64,000 nt of DNA from Scatophagus argus. Its lineage: Eukaryota; Chordata; Actinopteri; Scatophagidae. A program made the translations under genes and the position numbers. Location of the stretch: NCBI RefSeq assembly GCF_020382885.2, contig NC_058503.1, forward strand, positions 21,089,535 through 21,153,534, read 5' to 3'. The notes under the pieces are model-generated. The model was not told where the DNA came from, ran no database searches, and saw only the letters and a list, made by a program, of their open reading frames with translations. Of the stretch, positions 51,605 to 64,000 are shown in pieces. Numbering within the stretch: position 1 is the first letter of the stretch; each line of letters starts with the position of its first letter.

Positions 51605-53089
51605 GCTGGTTGCACCAATTTCCTCATCTGTCTCTTGCTGAGAGAGCATTTAAGCTTATTTGCCCCAAAAAATATTGCTTTGAGGTCTTTTCTCATTCAG
51701 CTTTCAGCTCCTGCGTAGTGAAGTCATGAGCTGTAATCACTATATTTTAGTACTGTAAATACATGTGAACACGTGTGTACTGCTGCTAAATCTGGTTATT
51801 TTTAGACGTGTGCATGTTTAAAAAATACTTGTTTCTGTGCAGAGCAACATGCAGGTCCACACTGTGCCATCTCATTGCATGATGGAGCAATACTGACACT
51901 AACAATGAACATAAGCGCATATTTTGAGCCGTGTGATGACAATAGATGCTTCTTTCCCTTTGTGACCTATTCAAGGATCACAGAGAGCTTTTAGCCTTTT
52001 CAAAGTCTGCACACATTGAGCGGGTACAAACAGATTACCAGCCACACTATTAGTGGGCCGGTGTATCAGCCAGGCTCAGGCAGGTACCTGTCATCAGTGG
52101 TCAGACAGCTGCTGTGTCATTTTGCGGTCATGTGACCTGCAGGTATGTCTGTCCCCAACGGCATCCTTTTCCAGCCCTGCTGTGGAACAACAAGCTGTGT
52201 TTACGTCGGCTAAATTTGTACTTCCAGGATAAAAATATGAGAATGACTTGCCTACCGTGGCCATGACACTCATAAGCCACAGCTAAAGAAGGGATCGAGA
52301 TGGAGGGAGGATGTGAAATCTCACCTGAAGGACGGTGTGCGTGTGGCTGGATCAGATTATTCATCTCTTTTTCATGCAGGGCTTCTGTTTCTTATTGTGC
52401 TGAGCTCCTGGATCTTGTTGCAGTGGAGCTAAATGGTATTATAGTACAGCTCCCTTGGTTCATCTTTATCATGCCTTTTTGGCTGAAATAACTGAGGTTT
52501 GGCTCACCAGAATCTAGCAACCAATACAAACCATCTCAGTGACCACAAAGGATACCATTAACAATGATTATAATTGTTAGTTTTACCCATTTTTGGAACA
52601 TAGCGGTGCTGTGGTCTTATTGTTTCTGAGGAAATCTCCTGCTGCCCATGTGTGCCTGGCAGCTCCACCAGAGAATGATAAACATCAAAGGTCACCGTCT
52701 GGCCACCTTTCCCAAAATGACAGGCCTTGTTTCCAGGGAATGAAACGGTAAACATCTGACAGCTGCTTCAGATCAATACAACACTGGAGCTCAGTGGGCA
52801 GCCAACCAACGTGAGACCTCAGACAGGTGTGTTTGTCTGTCACAAGTGCAACTTTGAAAAGGTGCTTGACCGACTGATGGAGTAACATCAACATTTGTGT
52901 CATCCTCTTTGCTGTTCGGTTGTTGACCACTGACAGGTCAGTGGATCTCAGGTCAGGAAAGCTATTCCTTTAAAGTAGTTGTACTGCATGTGACTGCAAC
53001 GACTTTTTGGTACAGAGATTCATGGTCACTTGGAGATGACTCTTACTGGCTTTGATAAGCTCTGGTGCCATCGCCAGGGCAAGATTTTA
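51605..53089. other. slc40a1-asnsd1 intergenic region, distal part
   Basis: No gene or RNA recognised; open frames here lack family similarity. Confidence 0.45.
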
Positions 53090-53502
53090 AATGGTCCAAT
53101 ACTTAAACTTATGACCAAAAGTCTGCAGTGCAGAACCCAAGTATAAAAGTTTATGATATACTTATATGAAAAAGTACAGTGATACAGTGCAGTGTTGTTT
53201 TAGCATATGCGTCACAGGGCATTAAAGAGTTTTTAAATGACTCTGATGTCATCAGTGATCTCTGCTGTTGGATTAAGCTTCTCTAATTAGCACACGCTTA
53301 AACTTCTACAGCAGTAAAATGCACCATACAGATTAATGCAGCAGTAACATCCAAAAAATATCTTAGAAAATAATAAAACACAAACAGGAACAATAACACT
53401 TGAATACTTTTACTTAAGTAAGGGTTTGTATGCAGGACTTTAACTTGCAGTGGAGTACTTTGTCTAGTGTGGTATTATTTATTAGTATATATTAGTATAG
53501 CA

Positions 53503-53543
<41 letters not shown>

Positions 53544-53610
53544 TAGTATATTATTAGTATTTTTACCGAACCTGAATGATCTGAATACTTCCCCCACCAC
53601 CGTTAAACAC
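53090..53610 (-). repeat. AGTACT-type interspersed repeat with internal (TA)n
   Basis: Minus-orientation copy of the fish repeat: CTTGAATACTTTTACTTAAG at about 53399, and GATCTGAATACTTCCCCCACC closing it at about 53600. A (TA)n tract (53502-53542) has expanded inside it. It ends about 340 bp before the asnsd1 leader ORF. Confidence 0.6.
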
Positions 53611-53947
53611 ACCTCCTACACATGTCAACTGAAGATTTTCTTCCATTTTAATAATGGATTCGATCACACATTTAATACCAATTAAACTGTAATTTGCTGT
53701 AAAGTGGTTACAGTCAGCTCATTTGGCGTTTCAGTTAGTTTCATGGCTACAATCTCTAACTGAACAAAAACAATGTGTGTATCAACCTCCCACCTCTAGG
53801 TGGCAGTAAAGTTCAAACTGTTCAGACCTCCGCACCCGGAAACGCTTTTAAAGCTGCTGGACATGTGTGTACACTGAGATTAGCTAGCCTCACCTACATG
53901 AATATAAAAGTCTTATCATTACTCTTCTACGTTTATTTTGACCCAAA

Positions 53948-54784
53948 ATGTCTTCGAGTGATAATTTTGAAGGACAATCTGCAGTCAAGGAGGAACTGAA
54001 CAGAAAGGTAGCGTCAGTTCAACATGTTGCTACACCACAAGTTTTAGCTGCGACACGTAGCAATTTTGAACGCTGGCTAAACATAAATATTCGTTTATGT
54101 TTCAATACACGTCCTGTTTTTAACGCCAACGGCTTGTCTCTTAGGGTCTCAACCATTCATTAGGTCCGTAAAATGATTCACTTTGTAAACTTTCAGATAA
54201 AGGAGCAGAAGGTTGTCGTGGACGAGCTCTCAAATCTGAAGAAAAACAGGGTGAGTAAAGAAACACTGAAACACTCAAGTCTGTCTGAAATTTCTTTTAA
54301 AATGTTGCTCTGAAGAAATTTATCAGACAATCTTGTATTCTCAAAGAAACCAGCGTTCTTATGTGTTATTTTTACTGTCTTCTCAGGAACGTGCATTTTC
54401 GTATGTATTTAATACACATTTTTTATTTTGTATCCCCCCCCAGAAAGTCTACATCCAGCAGAGGAACAGTAACATATTCTTCCTGGCAGACAGAGTTCAG
54501 ACACTTGGTTCATGCAAATGTAAGATTTATCTTGTTACTACTTTTAGCTTATATTCTGCATTACGTGGCTCAGGGAGATGCTTTGCTCATTGGTTGTTTT
54601 ACACACACTAGTTGACAAGGTAAACAAGTGTAATTTAAATAGATGAAATAGCTGGTTCTTGTTAATTAAAGGTACAAACAAAATTCAATCACATGGCATC
54701 ATGTAGTGAATGTATCGTATCGTGTGATATTTTCTGTCTCCAGGTGAACTGGATAACATGAAAAAGGAACTCCAGGATATGTAA
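53948..54784 (+). CDS. asdurf: ASDURF, conserved upstream ORF of ASNSD1 (prefoldin-like subunit)
   Basis: Small protein translated from the 5' part of the ASNSD1 transcript; in human it is reported as a subunit of the PAQosome prefoldin-like module. Exons: 53948-54007, 54197-54250, 54444-54519, 54744-54784. Total about 76 aa (human 96). The core IKEQKVVVDELSNLKKNR followed by KVYIQQRNSNIFFLADR is strongly conserved, with heptad-like coiled-coil character; the end is ELDNMKKELQDM. The N-terminus is shorter and unlike the human one. Its stop lies 19 nt before the ASNSD1 start in the same exon, so both proteins come from one mRNA by reinitiation or leaky scanning. Very confident as the ASDURF orthologue. 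Confidence 0.95.
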
Positions 54785-54803
54785 AACCGACTGTACCACA
54801 ACA

Positions 54804-57385
54804 ATGTGCGGCATCTTTTGTCTGCTGAGTCCTTCACCGTCTCACTTTGAGTGGGACAAAACTGTTCATGAACATTTGAAGAAACGAGGGCCCAACCTGA
54901 GTCAGGATCTCACGGTTAGAGGTCCTGGCTATCAGTGTTTGTTCTCTGCCCACGTTCTTCACATGAGAGGTCTTCTTACCCCTCAGCCTGTTCAAGACAA
55001 CCCTGGAAATGTGCTGGTGTGGAATGGGGAGATTTTTGGAGGTCTCCCAGTGATGCCAGAGGAAAATGACACTGCTGTTTTCTCCCAGCGGCTGTCGTCG
55101 TGCAGCAGCCCTTCAGAGATTCTGTCCGTTCTGTCCTCCATACAGGGACCGTGGGCATTTATTTACTACCAGAAAGCCGAAGGTTACCTCTGGTTTGGCA
55201 GAGACTTCTTTGGCAGGCGGAGTTTGTTGTGGAAGTTTGATGCTGAGGTCAATGCCTTGACCCTGACTTCTGTGGCAGCCCACACTTCTGGACCTGATTT
55301 GTCAGCTTGGCAGGAAGTCCCAGCAGTTGGCGTGTACAGGATTGACCTGAAGGCAGTTACAGAAGCCAGCTCTGTGACATTTGAGGTTCATCCTTGGGCT
55401 CATGGAGGAAATAATCTTTTCTCAAGCTGCAGTGAAACTATATTGGAATCTGTCCCCAGTGGCTGCACTGCTGTGATGAACCAGTCAGGCCTCAAACTCG
55501 CCTCACCTGTGTGCCCTCTTAATACATCCATCCCAAAGTCATTACATGAGAAGGAAATTCTTTCAAAGTCATGTATTAAGAATCTGGAGCAGCTGCTTGC
55601 AAGCAAAGAGAAAAACAACGAGGTGAAGCGCCTCATCCATGTTCTCAGTGAGGCAGTAAGGCGTCGGGCTCAGTCCCTGCCTTACAGGACACAAGACAAT
55701 CCCCCTCCTACTAATGACCAGGCTAGTGTTGCTATACTTTTTTCAGGAGGCGTTGATTCAATGATCCTGGCTGCTTTAGCTGACCGTCACATACCTGCTC
55801 ATCAACCAATAGACCTTCTCAATGTAGCGTTTAAACTACAGGAGCCAAAGAAGCAGAAAGAGTCTACAAAGAAACCAAGAAAACACAAAAATAAACCCAC
55901 AGATCTGAAGACTCATGGAGCTGATACCCCGACACCCGGCCCGTTTGACGTCCCGGACAGAATTACTGGCAAAGCCGGTCTCAAAGAATTACAAGACTTG
56001 AATCCTGAAAGAAAATGGAATTTTGTAGAAATCAACGTTACGCAGGAGGAGCTGCAGAAAATGCGTGAGGAGCGCATTTGTCATTTGGTTTACCCTCTGG
56101 AGACGGTGCTTGATGACAGCATTGGATGCGCTGTGTGGTTTGCTGCGAGAGGGACAGGGTTCATCATGGAGGACAGCGACCAGAGGCCATTCACTTCATC
56201 AGCAAAGGTGAAGTACGAACATCACACTTCTGAGCTTCTTCGGAGTTCTGAGTCACGAGTGCTGAGGAACAACAGTAGAATTGACAGTAGAGACATCACA
56301 ATTTTCTATATATTAATCCAGACTTTTAGATTAGCAAGTGTATAACTCAAAAAGTTAAATCTTACACTCCACTGATCTCCACTGAGCAGTAGATGGTGGT
56401 TTGCAGAACCTCTGCTGAACTGAATTAAGAGATATTTCATAGTCCTCGACAACCACATTGACCCACTCTTGTTTGTCGTTGCTTGATGACTGCAGGTAAT
56501 TTTGACGGGGATTGGAGCAGATGAGCAGCTAGCAGGTTACTCCAGACACAGAGTGCGATTTACGACGTCTGGACACGAAGGACTGATCCAGGAACTGGCC
56601 ATGGAGCTGGGACGGATCTCTTCCAGGAACTTGGGCAGAGACGACAGAGTGATAGGAGACCACGGGAAAGAGGCCAGGTAAGCGTGGTTATCTGTTTCAG
56701 GTACCCATCACATGCTGCCCAAGCCTCATGCAATGTCTAGAAATATCCACAAGCTTTTACGTCGTCATTAAAGGTGCCATGTGGAGTTTTATTTCAATGA
56801 AAAGTTTACATTAAGTGTTTTTCACTTGTCTGTGAGGAAACATGTTGATCATTTTCCTCCTAAAACATTCGTAATAACGTCAAATTGTGCTTTTTCCATC
56901 TAGTCTAGTCTCTCTAGCTCTCAGATATTGTGATTACATCCTATACTTCCTTACTTTCTATCCAGTTCGGGTAGGCAGTATTTATTTGGTGCACACCCTC
57001 GCCGTGTCTGGCCACACTTTGCTTCAGGTCTTTATGTTCTGTGGGATGTTCAGTGTTCATGGAAAGAGATGCTTTTAAATCAAAAAGTTCAATGCCGCGA
57101 AAGTCCATTCACCTCCACTGTAACTGACGCGCCTGCAGATTTCCCTACTTGGACGAGGACGTGGTGAGCTACTTGAATTCTCTGCCCGTGTGGGAGAAGG
57201 CAGATCTGTCACTTCCTCGAGGTGTCGGGGAGAAACTCCTCCTGAGGCTGACGGCGAGGCAGCTGGGCCTCGGCCAATCAGCTGTCCTGCCCAAGAGAGC
57301 CATGCAGTTTGGCTCCCGCATCGCGAAGATGGAGGACAAACGTGAAAAGGCTTCGGACAAATGCACAAGACTCTTCACTGGGTAG
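54804..57385 (+). CDS. asnsd1: Asparagine synthetase domain-containing protein 1
   Basis: Exons: 54804-56207, 56496-56677, 57139-57385; about 610 aa (human 643). Starts MCGIFCLL, whose Cys2 is the nucleophile position of class II glutamine amidotransferases (N-terminal domain, about residues 2-190). The C-terminal asparagine-synthetase-like domain has the PP-loop SGGVDS at about residues 314-319, then [39 protein letters not shown] and [17 protein letters not shown] Lys-rich low-complexity insert (about residues 348-370) interrupts the synthetase domain. The ATG is the second initiation site on the mRNA, 19 nt after the ASDURF stop. Reading past the donor at 56207 gives a false extension to 56345. 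The enzymatic activity of the family is not firmly established, although the key residues are present. Confidence 0.96.
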
Positions 57386-57540
57386 ACGGATCGCTGCTAA
57401 ATATATAAATCATTTTAATAGAAAATTTTCATTACAAAATGACATACAATTGATACTTAATGCTTACAGTTTAAGTTCTTGATTTCATGTTACAGATTCA
57501 TGAAGTTATTTTTGCCTTGGACACTTTTTTAACATGGCAC

Positions 57541-57546
57541 AATAAA
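57541..57546 (+). terminator. asnsd1: asnsd1 poly(A) signal AATAAA
   Basis: First AATAAA, 156 nt after the stop codon. It lies only 30 nt from the stop codon of the convergent gene on the other strand, so the mRNA 3' ends almost certainly overlap. Confidence 0.75.
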
Positions 57547-57575
57547 TGTTGTGTTTTTATCCATTTCTGTTTCTT

Positions 57576-59863
57576 CTACACCATGTAAGACTCAACATCT
57601 TGAAGTTTTTCTCTGAAGTAGAGGTCACATTCAACATAGGAAGGAAGGTTTCCAACATCAAAACGCCCAGAAATCTCATGAATGTAAACCGGCATCCTGA
57701 AAGAAAAACAAAAATGGACTTAAAAAGTGTTTTGACTGAATATCCACATCATTACTTGTATGAAAAGTGTTATAAGAGACACCTAAATGAATCCAAGTCA
57801 AAGAGGAAGAACATCAGCTGGCTGCTGTCACCATACAGGATTACAGAATAATTTGGATAAAACTGCTGCCTTTGGGGTCCAGCAGGAATTACCTTGGAAT
57901 GAGCCAAGACACAAAATTCCCTGGAGCATCTTTTTCATCAATAGAAGCCTCCTATGGAAATAAGAAGTTGTGCACAATAGTGAAACAACCCCCCCACACA
58001 CACATAATTTGTTCTTAATCCAAATCAGGTGATTATGGATTATTAAATGTACCTTCTTTTCCTCGATGAAGGTGTCCAGCAGAGGAAGGCTCTTCTTCGA
58101 CAACACATAGAAACACGGACACTGACAAAAAGTGAAAGTATTAACTGGCTGCCGATCATGAGATATGCTGTGTCAGTACAAACACTCACTGTACACGTTG
58201 GACCTCGTACAAATACCAGTGATTGATACGTCACGTTGAACAGGAAGCCTGTCATGATGTCAGATCTCATCCTGAGACATAATCCCCACATGAAATTGGA
58301 TTTAAGTATTCAGAATAGTTTAAAAAATGTCTCCGTGTATTACAGTGATAACTGATGGTAAGTCATGCTCCGATATATGAAGTATTTTCAGGCCAAGTCG
58401 GTTCAGCACTGAATTTCCCTGTGGATCAATAACGTATCTATCTAGTATAACAGCAAGTGAACGCAACACCATTCAGTAGGGCCAACATTCAGAGCTGATT
58501 CAGACGGTTGTGAGTGCATCACTGAACACACTTCAGTGAATGCATCACAGTTGTGTTCCTGTGGACAGGCATTACTGGATGCTACTGTCAGACTATCTTC
58601 TGTGTTTGAGTGGTGAACTTACGGCTCTCCTCGACTTCGTCTCAGAAGGAGGAGGTTTCTCCCTCATACAGAGCACGCGAAGTTCACTGTCTACTTCCAG
58701 TATCCCGTATTTTTGAGTTTCTGTGCAGACACATAATACAGAACAAACTGTAAGGATGACGTCAAGCCATTTCGGACAGTGAGGTTAGACTTCAAACCCA
58801 ATTCATCGGTATGGCTGCTTGAAAAACTCACCCTCGTCCCTGCATTGGTATGACAGCACCAGGCAGCTGTCCCCGCACTTTGCTTGGAGGTCAGAAAAAC
58901 TCTCTTTTATTTTACTGAGGCTAAAATCTTCTTTAAAGAGGGTGTCGCTGTTTGGGATGGCAAGGAAGTTGTCTCAGTTTGGCAGAAACCGGCCTCAAGT
59001 CCACAGCTGTAACAGCAACTCTTCTTTGTACTATTGATGATGTCAACTCGGGAAACTCACCCGCCGATCACCAACACGTCGTCTTCTATCTTGAAGTGCT
59101 TTACTGCAAGTTGCAGGCAGGCCACAGCACCAAGACGCCCCTGGAGGAGGAAGGAAGTGAGCACGTTTGATCACTTGAAGGAAAATGCTGGCATAAAACG
59201 TGTCCCCCTCTGAGCTAAAGGAAGCCCAAATCTCTTGTCAAACATGGGAGAAGAAATCTGATTTCTCTGTGGGACTTGAATCCAGGTTACTGAGCCAGAG
59301 GAAGTCTTTCTTTCTGAGGGCCGACACATGGCAGGTAAATGGTGACAACGATCACTGCGTAAAAACTGCATTTACCTCATTGCTTGTCGTCTGATCGCTG
59401 AGGATCTTGACATTAGTGAAGCGTGACGCCCACTCCTCAAACGCAGCCTGGTACACAGCGTTAGTCTGCACAGGAGAGCGGCCGGGTCAGCCATTCGCAG
59501 TTCATATGTGCAAAACGTATTCTGTTATTATCGATGAATTAACATGTAAATGATTTCAGCTGCTTTAAATGCTACTGATGTGTAGTTATTTTTGTAGGTT
59601 AAGTCTTGGTATGCAAAGAAACTATAAACTATAAGGTAAATGTGGTGACTTTTCCCCCACTGCTTACTTACGACAACGTAAATGCAGTCCACGCAGCCAG
59701 AGGCGGTCAAAGAGTGGACCCAGTGGGATATCAAGGCACACCGTCCTACCGGAAGCAGCGGCTTGGCAACGCCGAGCAGGTGAGCGAACGTGCCGCTGCT
59801 GTCGGCCGCCACATCCCTCTGAAGCCTGGTTCCGTACCCGGCGGCGAGAATCACAGCCTTCAT
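57576..59863 (-). CDS. Putative sugar-1-phosphate nucleotidyltransferase, unknown substrate
   Basis: Exons (5' to 3'): 59672-59863, 59376-59465, 59061-59140, 58832-58947, 58623-58720, 58053-58121, 57893-57951, 57576-57696; phases close to 274 aa. The start MKAVILAAGYGTRLQ carries the nucleotidyltransferase signature GxGTRL, followed by KPLLPVG. VLVIGGDTLF supplies the Gly-Gly-Asp metal-site motif, and EKPPP corresponds to the VEKP element. The protein ends with PCFYVLSKKSLPLLDTF, PGNFVSWLIP and a GRFDVGNLPSYVECDLYF tail. Size and motif order match single-domain GT-A fold NTP transferases (RmlA/GalU class), which join an NTP and a sugar-1-phosphate. No signal peptide, so probably cytosolic. 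An in-frame upstream ATG (59929) exists, but MKAVILAAG is the usual family start. I do not recognise a named vertebrate gene. Tail-to-tail with asnsd1 and downstream of sympk on the same strand. Confidence 0.88.
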
Positions 59864-60141
59864 TTGATTTCTGAACCGGAGAAACGCCGCGTACTTACTG
59901 GCTCTGTCAGCTTGAGGGTTATCTCGCAATGTATCGTTTACAGACCTGGTGAGGCGAATGTGAAGTTAGAATCTAACGTTCTGGTCCATTCATCTCATCT
60001 CGCGAGATTAGCCACCAAGCCAAGGGTCGGAAACACAGCCCTTCGTAGAGTTTCTTTGGTCAGAAAAGTCTACCTATGCGACGCCATTTTTTTAAACAGG
60101 ACGGCGACGTCATGAGTTCATCTGGACTTGACGTTGTATTG

Positions 60142-60198
60142 CTCTGCCTCTGATTGGCTAGTACCCGTTTTCTTCGCCTAAGCCAATCAGAGGCAGAG
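60142..60198. promoter_or_regulatory. Perfect 18-bp inverted repeat with two CCAAT boxes
   Basis: CTCTGCCTCTGATTGGCT (60142-60159) and its exact reverse complement AGCCAATCAGAGGCAGAG (60181-60198) are separated by 21 bp. Each arm contains a CCAAT box (NF-Y type), in opposite orientations. It sits about 280 bp upstream of the nucleotidyltransferase start codon, where its promoter should be, and downstream of the sympk 3' end. Confidence 0.8.
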
Positions 60199-60279
60199 TT
60201 CGGTTGTACCGTTGGCATCTTTGGGGGAAAAAAACTACGCATTCGGTTGCATTTTTTAAAAGAGTAAAGAAAAAAACAA

Positions 60280-60345
60280 GAACAAAATAAGATCTTTATT
60301 AGTCCCACACTGGGGATATCCCACGCTTCTTCCAGCGATTTCACA
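60280..60345 (-). repeat. Short TTTATTAGTCC-type repeat fragment
   Basis: AATAAGATCTTTATTAGTCCCACACTGGGG is a decayed copy of the TTTATTGATCCC repeat end seen elsewhere in the window. Confidence 0.4.
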
Positions 60346-60668
60346 GGAACACAATGTATGTTGTTAACATCAAAAGTAATGCAGCAATGCAACAGTTTCA
60401 AGGTGTTGTGGGAGAGCATGAATAATTAGGCCAGTATAGTTAAAGGTTATTGTGTTGAGTTGGTGTGAGTGGAAAAAAAAACAAAGGCAGGAAGTAGTAC
60501 AGCAAAAGAAGTGAAGCAGACAGCATACCAGTGTTTTGTTGATTTATTTCAGCAATACATGAACGCATGTTTCCTTGATTTTGTTTTCCACTTAACCTAT
60601 TCTCTACAAATACAAAAAGAAATCCTGAAGAAAATCTGTGGGATATTTTCAGAGGAGAGAAATGTTCA

Positions 60669-60674
60669 TTTATT
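60669..60674 (-). terminator. sympk: sympk poly(A) signal AATAAA
   Basis: The hexamer begins only 23 nt after the last base of the sympk stop codon, so the 3' UTR is predicted to be very short (about 50 nt). Confidence 0.7.
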
Positions 60675-60697
60675 CTGAGTGCATCTGTTCCGAGCGG

Positions 60698-63518
<2,821 letters not shown>

Positions 63519-64000
63519 CTACAAGACAGGTGAAAATTTTTTCAATACTGTTAAAAACAAGAAAAAGCCAGAGGAGCATTGCTTAATTTAGATCTGTTTT
63601 TGCTCTGGGGGAGACTTAATTTAACTTTATGTCCACAGTTCTCTCACAAATCATGAAACTGCAGTTCGTAAAGACGTGACATCACAGGTATGAGGCTACA
63701 GGTGTGCATTCTAAACTTCTTTTTGTTTACTTTCATCTGAATTTACCTTCTCTGCTGGTCAAAGAGTTAAAAACACATGAAGAAATAGATAAACACAGCA
63801 TTCGACTTTGCCCTCAGTGGATTTTATCATGTTTAGCTTTCCAGACACGAATAGCTGCTTTAAATATCACAGTGTTCCTCCTACACACGGCCCTTCTGTT
63901 TTTCCCAGATGTTGTGAGAGCGTTGATCACATTAACATGGACAAGTAATTCCGAACTAACAACAAAACTATCAAGACGGACAAACAGCACTACAGTTTAA

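Larger units (their letters stand above)
59950..60668. other. Interval between sympk 3' end and nucleotidyltransferase 5' end
   Basis: Contains the CCAAT inverted repeat and a short repeat fragment. The segment 59950-60120 is probably 5' leader of the nucleotidyltransferase gene. No additional ORF with similarity. Confidence 0.5.

Noticed and set aside
56208-56345. Extension of the asnsd1 reading frame to a stop at 56343-56345
   Set aside because: This is intron read-through. The conserved [19 protein letters not shown] continues in the exon at 56496 after the GTGAAG donor at 56208.
58130-58275. Possible extra exon of the nucleotidyltransferase gene between 58121 and 58623
   Set aside because: It has an acceptor- and donor-like border, but the required phase 0 gives an immediate stop codon. 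Joining 58623 to 58121 directly gives a continuous family-like sequence.

Overview
This is a vertebrate nuclear window, almost certainly from a ray-finned (teleost, probably percomorph) fish. All genes are intron-split with conserved GT-AG borders. The protein fragments match vertebrate families. The interspersed repeats are types common in fish genomes, and the STAT4-STAT1 / WDR75-SLC40A1-ASNSD1 neighbourhood is the fish counterpart of human 2q32. I assembled seven protein-coding genes plus one conserved upstream ORF exon by exon; phases close at every junction described.

Layout: (1) 176-8826, minus: a stat1-type gene (stat1b-like), 22 coding exons, about 718 aa. (2) 10666-24272, minus: stat4, 23 coding exons, about 735 aa, lying upstream of stat1 in the same tandem order as in mammals. 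(3) 26280-37938, plus: wdr75, 21 exons, about 842 aa, head-to-head with stat4. (4) 44105-49294, minus: slc40a1 (ferroportin), 8 coding exons, about 568 aa, with an iron-responsive element in the 5' leader. (5) 53948-54784 and 54804-57385, plus: ASDURF and ASNSD1 on one transcript, about 76 aa and 610 aa. (6) 57576-59863, minus: a small sugar-nucleotidyltransferase-like protein of 274 aa and unknown substrate, tail-to-tail with ASNSD1. (7) 60698 to the window edge, minus: the last 9 exons of symplekin (sympk), about 395 aa.

Functionally the block is mixed: cytokine/interferon signalling (stat1b, stat4), rRNA synthesis (wdr75), cellular iron export (slc40a1), a prefoldin-like small protein plus an asparagine-synthetase-like protein (asdurf/asnsd1), probable nucleotide-sugar metabolism, and mRNA 3'-end processing (sympk). 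There is no operon logic. What can be read from the DNA is conserved synteny, translational control by the IRE and by the uORF, and several splice-level peculiarities in the two STAT genes.

The rest is introns and intergenic DNA with fish repeats: a Tc1/mariner remnant, LINE 3' ends, an element with a clean 12-bp target-site duplication, a MITE-like element and microsatellites. I saw no tRNA, rRNA, CRISPR array, virus or prokaryotic system. The points that most deserve a second look are the in-frame stop embedded in a stat1b splice donor, the exon-10 fragment copied into stat1b intron 1, the uncharacterised nucleotidyltransferase, and the CCAAT inverted repeat upstream of it.
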